Shown here in pieces: positions 59,009 to 64,000 of a stretch of 64,000 bases of DNA. The position numbers and the translations under genes were made by a program. The notes beneath the pieces are model-generated. The model worked only from the letters and a program-made list of their open reading frames with translations. It searched no databases and had not been told where the DNA came from. This DNA comes from Streptomyces sp. NBC_00582. GTDB taxonomy: Bacteria; Actinomycetota; Actinomycetes; Streptomycetales; Streptomycetaceae. The stretch lies in assembly GCF_036345155.1 (NCBI RefSeq), contig NZ_CP107772.1:2666001-2730000 (forward strand), in the 5' to 3' direction. Position 1 is the first letter of the stretch. Every line of letters starts with the position of its first letter.

Positions 59009-60013
59009 ATGCGCATCGGGGTCATCGGGACGGGCCGCATCGGCACCATTCATGCGAACACACTCAGCCGTCACCGCGAGGTCGGATCCCTGATCCTGAC
59101 GGACGCGGACCCCGCGCGGGCGCAGGAGCTCGCGCTGCGGCTGGGTGAGACGGCCGCCCCCGGGGTGGACGAGATCTTCCGCTGGGGCGTGGACGCGGTC
59201 GTGATCACCACGGCCACCTCGGCGCACGCCGAACTGATCGGTCGGGCAGCGCGCTCCGGGCTTCCGGTGTTCTGCGAGAAGCCCATCGCCCTGGACCTGG
59301 CGGGGACCTTACAGGCGATCGCCGAGGTCGAGGCCGCCGGAACGGTCCTGCAGATGGGGTTCCAGCGCCGCTTCGACGCGGGCTACACGGGCGCCCGCGA
59401 GGCCGTACGGTCCGGTCGGCTCGGGCGGCTGCACACCGTACGGGCGCTGACCTCCGACCAGTCGCCGCCGCCCTCCGCGTGGCTGCCGGTGTCCGGCGGG
59501 ATCTACCGGGACGCACTGATCCACGACGTCGACTGTCTGCGCTGGGTGACCGGGCGCGAGGTGCGGGAGGTGTACGCCGCGGGGTCCGACGCGGGTCCCG
59601 CGATGTTCCGGGCCGCGGGGGACCTCGACACGGCGGCGGCCGTTCTCACCCTCGACGACGGCACCCTCGCCACCGCCACCACGACCCGGCTGAACGGCGC
59701 CGGCTACGACGTCCGCATGGAGCTGGCCGGGGAGCGCGACCAGATCGTGGTCGGTCTGGACGACCGTACGCCCATCGCCTCCACCGAACCGACCGGTCCC
59801 CCGGCCGCGGACAAGCCCTGGGGCGGCTTCCTGGAGCGCTTCGGGCCCGCGTACGAGGCGGAGCTCATCGCCTTCGTGGAGGTGCTGCGGGGAGAGCGCC
59901 CCAACCCCTGCGACGGCAGGGAGGCCCTCCAGGCCTTCCGCATCGCGGAGGCCTGCGCCATCTCCCACCGGGACCACAGACCGGTGTCCCTGGCAGAGAT
60001 CCCGGGAGCATAG
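59009..60013 (+). CDS. Gfo/Idh/MocA-family oxidoreductase (inositol dehydrogenase-like)
   Basis: The product has 334 residues. The Rossmann motif GVIGTGRIGTIHA and the catalytic EKPIALD are intact; the C-terminal domain has QMGFQRRFDAGY and LIHDVDCLRWVTG, with the His/Asp typical of inositol 2-dehydrogenase-type enzymes. It oxidises a sugar or cyclitol with NAD(P). The divergent gntR gene, 102 bp away, is the probable regulator. Confidence 0.9.
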   Translation: MRIGVIGTGRIGTIHANTLSRHREVGSLILTDADPARAQELALRLGETAAPGVDEIFRWGVDAVVITTATSAHAELIGRAARSGLPVFCEKPIALDLAGTLQAIAEVEAAGTVLQMGFQRRFDAGYTGAREAVRSGRLGRLHTVRALTSDQSPPPSAWLPVSGGIYRDALIHDVDCLRWVTGREVREVYAAGSDAGPAMFRAAGDLDTAAAVLTLDDGTLATATTTRLNGAGYDVRMELAGERDQIVVGLDDRTPIASTEPTGPPAADKPWGGFLERFGPAYEAELIAFVEVLRGERPNPCDGREALQAFRIAEACAISHRDHRPVSLAEIPGA

Positions 60014-60103
60014 AAACCACGTTCCAGCCGCCCGGCCCAGGGGTGCGGGGAACCGCGCGACCAGCCCCGACGCACCCGCACCCCTCACACTCGCCCCGCC
60101 CCC

Positions 60104-61288
60104 CTACCACCGCACCGGCAGACTCCGCGTCCCCCTCATCAAGGGCCCCGGAAGCCACTCGCCCGGCGGCCCGTCGAGGGCCAGGGCGGGTGTGCGCTCG
60201 AGCAGCGACCGCAGGGCCGTGCGCGCTTCGAGGCGCGCCAGCGGGGCGCCCAGGCAGTAGTGGATGCCGTGCCCGAAGGCGAGATGGCCGCGGGTGTCGC
60301 GACGGATGTCGAAACGGTCGGGGTCGGGGTACCGCCCCGCGTCCCGGTCGGCGGCCGTGAGACCGATCATCACCGGCTCACCCGCGGCGATCGGCGTGCC
60401 GGCGATCTCCAACGGCTCGGCGGCGAAGCGGAACGTGGCGTTCTCCACCGGGCCCTCGTAGCGCAGGGCCTCTTCGACCGCGCCGTCCAGGAGACTCATG
60501 TCGGCGCGCAGGGCGACAAGTTGGTCCGGATGACTGAGCAGGGCGTGGACGGCGTTGGTGATGAGGTTGACCGTCGTCTCGTGTCCGGCGATGAGCAGGA
60601 CGAACGCCATGCCGCGCAGTTCGCCCGGCGAGAGCCGGTCGCCGTCCTGCGCCGTGATGCGGATCAGATCGCTCAGGAGGTCCCCGCTGGGGCCCGCGCA
60701 CCGCTTGTCCTCGATCAGCTCGGTGAGGTACTCGGCGAGCCGCACGAACGCGTCGTACTCGCTCTCCGCGCTGGTGGGCGCGACGGCCTCGGTGGACAGC
60801 TTGCGGAACGCGGCGCGGTCGAGTTCGGGGACGCCGAGCAGTTCGCAGATGACCGTGATGGGCAGCGGGTAGGCGAGGGACTCCACCAGGTCGGCGCGGC
60901 CCGCCGGCAGCATCGCGTCGAGCAGGTCGTCGGTGAGCCGCTGGATCCTCGGCCGCATCTCCTCCACGCGGCGCGCGGTGAAGGCGCGGGAGACCAGCGA
61001 GCGCAGCCGTGTGTGCTGCGGCGGGTCGGCGGTCAGCAGGTACGTGCCGATCAGTTCCTCGTCGAGGAAGGTGACGCCGATGCGGCGGCCGTCCTTGGAC
61101 AGCCGGGGGTCGGCGAACGCGGCGCGTGCCTCCGCGTACCCCACGACGAGCCAGGTCTCGTGGTGGGCGTCGGGCGCGGGCAGCCGCACCCGGTGCACCG
61201 GGCCGCGCTCACGCAGCAGCGCGTACACCGGGTGCGGGTCCCGCCGGAACGCGTCGCCGTACTCCCCCAGGTCGATCACCGTGGTCAT
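60104..61288 (-). CDS. Cytochrome P450 (CYP107-like)
   Basis: The product has 394 residues. The start MTTVIDLGEY follows GGGGAGGGGG at proper distance. It has the I-helix LLIAGHETTVNL, the ExxR of the K-helix (EEALR) and the heme loop FGHGIHYCLGAPLARLE with the Cys ligand. It is soluble. No ferredoxin or ferredoxin reductase gene is next to it, so electron partners are elsewhere. Substrate unknown. A role in secondary metabolism or catabolism cannot be decided from context. Confidence 0.93.
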   Translation of the reverse strand: MTTVIDLGEYGDAFRRDPHPVYALLRERGPVHRVRLPAPDAHHETWLVVGYAEARAAFADPRLSKDGRRIGVTFLDEELIGTYLLTADPPQHTRLRSLVSRAFTARRVEEMRPRIQRLTDDLLDAMLPAGRADLVESLAYPLPITVICELLGVPELDRAAFRKLSTEAVAPTSAESEYDAFVRLAEYLTELIEDKRCAGPSGDLLSDLIRITAQDGDRLSPGELRGMAFVLLIAGHETTVNLITNAVHALLSHPDQLVALRADMSLLDGAVEEALRYEGPVENATFRFAAEPLEIAGTPIAAGEPVMIGLTAADRDAGRYPDPDRFDIRRDTRGHLAFGHGIHYCLGAPLARLEARTALRSLLERTPALALDGPPGEWLPGPLMRGTRSLPVRW

Positions 61289-61334
61289 GGGATTCCCCCT
61301 CCCCGTCACCCCTCCCAACGCGCGGGCGCCGCGC

Positions 61335-62006
61335 CTAGTGCCCGTCCTCGTCGAGCAGACCCGCGTCGTACGCGAGCAGGGCGATCTGCACACGGTTGTT
61401 GAGGCCGAGCCGGGCCAGGATGCGGGAGACGTGGGCCTTGACGGTGGCGACGCTCATGAAGAGCGCGGCGGCGATCTCGGCGTTGGACAGACCCCGGCCG
61501 ACCGCGACGGCGACCTCCCGCTCGCGCTCCCCGAGGGCGGCGAGCCGCTCGCGCGCGCGGGTGCGCCGGGTGTCGGCGGCCGAGCCGGCCGCGTGGTCCA
61601 TGAGCTGGCGGGTGACGGTGGGCGAGAGCACGGGGTCGCCGCCCGCGACCCGGCGTACGGCGTCGAGGATCTCGGCGGGCGGGGTGTCCTTGAGGACGAA
61701 ACCGGCGGCGCCCGCGCGCAGGGCGCGCAGCACCTGTTCGTCGGCGTGGAAGGTGGTGAGGACCACGACCTGCGGGGCGTCCTGACGGCGGCGCAGCCGT
61801 TCCGTGGCGGTCAGGCCGTCCACGGCCGGCATCCGGATGTCCATGAGGACGACGTCGGGCCGGACACGGTCGACGAGCGCCTCGGCCTCCCCGCCGTCGG
61901 CGGCCTCGCCGACGATCTCGATGTCGTCGGCGCCGCCCATCATGAGGGACAGACCGGCGCGCACCAGCGGATCGTCGTCGACGAGGAGGAGTCGGATCGC
62001 AGTCAT
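61335..62006 (-). CDS. NarL/LuxR-family response regulator (DesR-like)
   Basis: The product has 223 residues from MTAIRLLLVD: receiver with Asp56 in VLMDIRMPAVDG and Lys in LKDTPP, then a LuxR HTH (LGEREREVAVAVGRG, SVATVKAHVSRILARLG). It lies 48 bp after the kinase stop. Target genes are unknown. Confidence 0.93.
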   Translation of the reverse strand: MTAIRLLLVDDDPLVRAGLSLMMGGADDIEIVGEAADGGEAEALVDRVRPDVVLMDIRMPAVDGLTATERLRRRQDAPQVVVLTTFHADEQVLRALRAGAAGFVLKDTPPAEILDAVRRVAGGDPVLSPTVTRQLMDHAAGSAADTRRTRARERLAALGEREREVAVAVGRGLSNAEIAAALFMSVATVKAHVSRILARLGLNNRVQIALLAYDAGLLDEDGH

Positions 62007-62054
62007 GGCCTTACACAACCACGGTTCGGGCAGGCGTGGTTCGGGCTGGTGTCA

Positions 62055-63332
62055 TCAGGCCGTCCCGGGCCACGGCAGCCATCCGCGCACCTCGAACCCG
62101 CCGTCCTGACAGGGTCCGTGCTCCAGTCGTCCGCCGGCCAGGGTGGCCCGTTCGGTCAGCCCGATCAGGCCCTGGCCGGACCCGGGGACGTGCGGTACGT
62201 CGCCGTCGGGCGCGGCGTTGCGGACGACGAGGGTGAGGCCCTCGCCCGGGCCGCCCGCGACGCCGACCTCGGCCTCCGTGCCCGGGGCGTGCTTGCGGAC
62301 GTTGGTGAGGCATTCCTGGGTGATGCGGTAGGCGGTGCGGCCGACGGAGGCGGGCACGGCGCCGGGATCGGTGACGCGCTGGTCGAGGGTGACCTTCAGG
62401 CCGGCCTCGCGGGACTCGGCCACCAGGGCGTCCAGGGCGGCCAGCGTCGGCTGCGGGCGCCCGCCGTCGTCGGGTTCCCCGGCCCGCAGGACGCCGATGA
62501 TCTCGCGCAGGTCCTGGAGGGCCTCGTGGGCGCTCTCCCGGATGACGCCGGCCGCCCGCGCGATCTCCTCGCGGGGGGCGTCCGGGCGGAACTCCAGCGC
62601 TCCGGCGTGCACGCTGAGCAGGGTCAGCCGGTGGGCGAGCACGTCGTGCATCTCGCGCGCGATGGCCTCGCGCGCCAGCCGCTGGGCCTGTTCGGCCCGC
62701 AGCCGCACCTCGGTCTCGGCGCGCCGGGCCCGGTCGCGCAGGCTCAGCATGAGCTGCCGCTTGGACCGTACGAACATGCCCCAGCCGATGACCGCGACGG
62801 TGGCGAACGCGGTGGACACCACCGCCGCCGGGTACGTGAGGTCGGGTTCGGGGCGCAGCCAGAAGAACAGCGGTATCAGGGCGAGGTTGGCGCCGCCGAC
62901 GAACGCCACGTACCGGAAGGGGCGGTGCACGGCGAGGGTGAACAGGACGATCACGCAGGCGCCGCCCGCCGTGTCGGAGAGGTATCCGACGGGGATCATC
63001 GCCACGGCGAGGCCGAGCGGCCAGCGGCGGCGCAGCCACAGCGCGGCGCACGACAGCACGCCCAGCAGCTGGTCGGTGACGACGAGGGCGCGCGGCAGAT
63101 CCCTGTCGTCGCCCAGGCTCTCGGCGGCGAGCAGGCCGACGACGACGGCGAGCAGGAAGCAGGTGACGTCCACGGCCCAGTCCCGCGCGGTGCGCCGGGG
63201 CCGCCGCCCCGCCGCCCCGTCCGGATCGAGCTCGGTGACCAGCGCGGACGGCAGCAGCCATCGGCGCCGTACGAGCCCCGGCGCGGTGTGCAGCGCGTCC
63301 GGTGTCCGTACCGCCACGTCCTGTCCCCTCAT
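62055..63332 (-). CDS. NarL-type sensor histidine kinase (DesK-like)
   Basis: The product has 425 residues; the ATG at 63332 is preferred over a GTG three codons earlier. Four or five membrane helices occupy residues 55-190. A coiled linker leads to HisKA_3 with the phospho-His in REMHDVLAHRLTLL and to HATPase with an N-box (ECLTNVRKHA) and G-box (GSGQGLIGLTERA). No large external sensor is present, so it probably senses within the membrane. Confidence 0.92.
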   Translation of the reverse strand: MRGQDVAVRTPDALHTAPGLVRRRWLLPSALVTELDPDGAAGRRPRRTARDWAVDVTCFLLAVVVGLLAAESLGDDRDLPRALVVTDQLLGVLSCAALWLRRRWPLGLAVAMIPVGYLSDTAGGACVIVLFTLAVHRPFRYVAFVGGANLALIPLFFWLRPEPDLTYPAAVVSTAFATVAVIGWGMFVRSKRQLMLSLRDRARRAETEVRLRAEQAQRLAREAIAREMHDVLAHRLTLLSVHAGALEFRPDAPREEIARAAGVIRESAHEALQDLREIIGVLRAGEPDDGGRPQPTLAALDALVAESREAGLKVTLDQRVTDPGAVPASVGRTAYRITQECLTNVRKHAPGTEAEVGVAGGPGEGLTLVVRNAAPDGDVPHVPGSGQGLIGLTERATLAGGRLEHGPCQDGGFEVRGWLPWPGTA

Positions 63333-63637
63333 GGCCCACAAATCTACGCAGCGGAGGGCGCCGGCACCTCCCTGCCGGCGGGACCGTCTACCAAGGTCGC
63401 ACCCCCGTCGACTTTCGACGCGGCGGTCCCGGCGCCGTAGCGCCTTCCGTCCGCGGGGTCCCGCCGCACGGCCGCTGCGCCCGACCGTCCCTGAAGGTCG
63501 CGCCCTCCCGGTCGGCCAGCAGTGCCGCCCGGCCCGGCGAGGCTCGCCGGTATGAGCGTCGCGTGGTGGTGCCGGCGTTCACGCTGTTCGCCGCCGCGGA
63601 GAGCCGGAAGTCGGGCTGAGGGCGCGGGTCGGCGCCC

Positions 63638-64000
63638 CTACCAGGAGGTGTGCGGCGGCGACGGAGGGGACGGCTGCCGGGCCGGCTGCGGGGCCGCGGG
63701 CGCCGCGTGGTCCCAGTCGTCGTCGCCGAGCATCATGTCCGGGTCGAACATGACGATCACCGCGGCGATCAGCAGGACCGCGAGGGGGCCGGCGAGCATG
63801 ACGAGGAGGAACGACAGGAGGTTGGTGGACGACTGGCCGACGGCGGAGGTGCCGGTGAGGTGGACGGAGACCGCGGCCATGCCGGTGTAGTGCATGCCCG
63901 TCACGGCCACGCCCATGACCAGGGCCGCGCCCAGGCTCGACCACAGCTTGTGGATGGAGACCGCCGCCCACAGGGCCGCCGTGGCGGCCGCGACGGCGAT
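63638..64000 (-). CDS. MHYT-domain membrane protein, cut by window end
   Basis: The last ~120 codons of a gene that continues beyond the window. It has the MHYT signature GMHYTGMAA after a membrane helix, a further helix (LLSFLLVMLAGPLAVLLIA) and a short Pro-rich cytoplasmic tail. MHYT domains are proposed to bind copper and sense O2, CO or NO. No output domain follows the MHYT part, as in many Streptomyces members. Confidence 0.88.
   Translation of the reverse strand: MAVAAATAALWAAVSIHKLWSSLGAALVMGVAVTGMHYTGMAAVSVHLTGTSAVGQSSTNLLSFLLVMLAGPLAVLLIAAVIVMFDPDMMLGDDDWDHAAPAAPQPARQPSPPSPPHTSW

Noticed and set aside
60260..61402. Plus-strand 380-codon frame
   Set aside because: Antisense of the P450 gene with no family signal.

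Overview
The window is high-GC actinobacterial chromosome, almost certainly Streptomyces. The support is the codon bias, dense start/stop overlaps (ATGA, GTGA, TGATG), probable leaderless promoters, a DmdR/IdeR-type iron box, an initiator tRNA, CspA proteins, and many OmpR- and NarL-type two-component systems. I see no rRNA, CRISPR array or prophage. Mobile DNA is limited to a broken IS256-type transposase (354-1607), an IS21 istA fragment (44632-44733) and one intact IS3-family element (46703-47982).

Layout. 1-2087: folD 3' end, broken IS256 transposase, empty DNA. 2088-5313: response regulator, sensor kinase and a DUF347 membrane protein on one strand. 5646-9923: a STAS protein, then an iron/heme uptake operon (efeUO fusion plus efeB) whose control region carries an iron box and a BlaI-like palindrome. 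10050-12980: MFS transporter, DUF347 pseudogene, bile-acid-symporter-like protein. 12988-19919: an ABC export operon (lipoprotein, two ATPases, one FtsX permease) flanked by a sensor kinase on one side and an OmpR regulator on the other. 19983-23730: ABC-2 exporter with a NarL-type two-component system.

23867-38113 is the most distinctive part. Three BlaI-type repressor/M56 membrane-protease pairs lie within about 9 kb. Each is divergent from, or adjacent to, cell-envelope genes: a GT28-like glycosyltransferase with a NodB deacetylase; a GT-C-like membrane protein with a flippase-like protein; and DedA with two PAP2 phosphatases, an OmpR regulator and a kinase, facing a second DUF347 protein. 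TACA-N3/4-TGTA palindromes sit in all three divergent regions. The palindrome form at the third pair recurs, with the same 7-bp half-sites and spacer length, in front of the iron operon 27 kb away. The likely theme is envelope or lipid-cycle stress sensing linked to iron or heme status.

38114-49938 is decayed and gene-poor: a truncated hemolysin III gene, ATPase and DEAD-box helicase remnants, two cold-shock protein genes with a shared structured leader, a MerR/BldC-like regulator with a long repeat-bearing leader, an SCO5918-family gene, tRNA-fMet and the IS3 element. 49939-64000 returns to ordinary chromosome: a SWIM zinc-finger protein and SNF2 helicase pair, ROK sugar kinase, GntR regulator divergent from a Gfo/Idh/MocA oxidoreductase, cytochrome P450, a DesKR-like two-component system, and an MHYT-domain membrane protein cut by the window edge.
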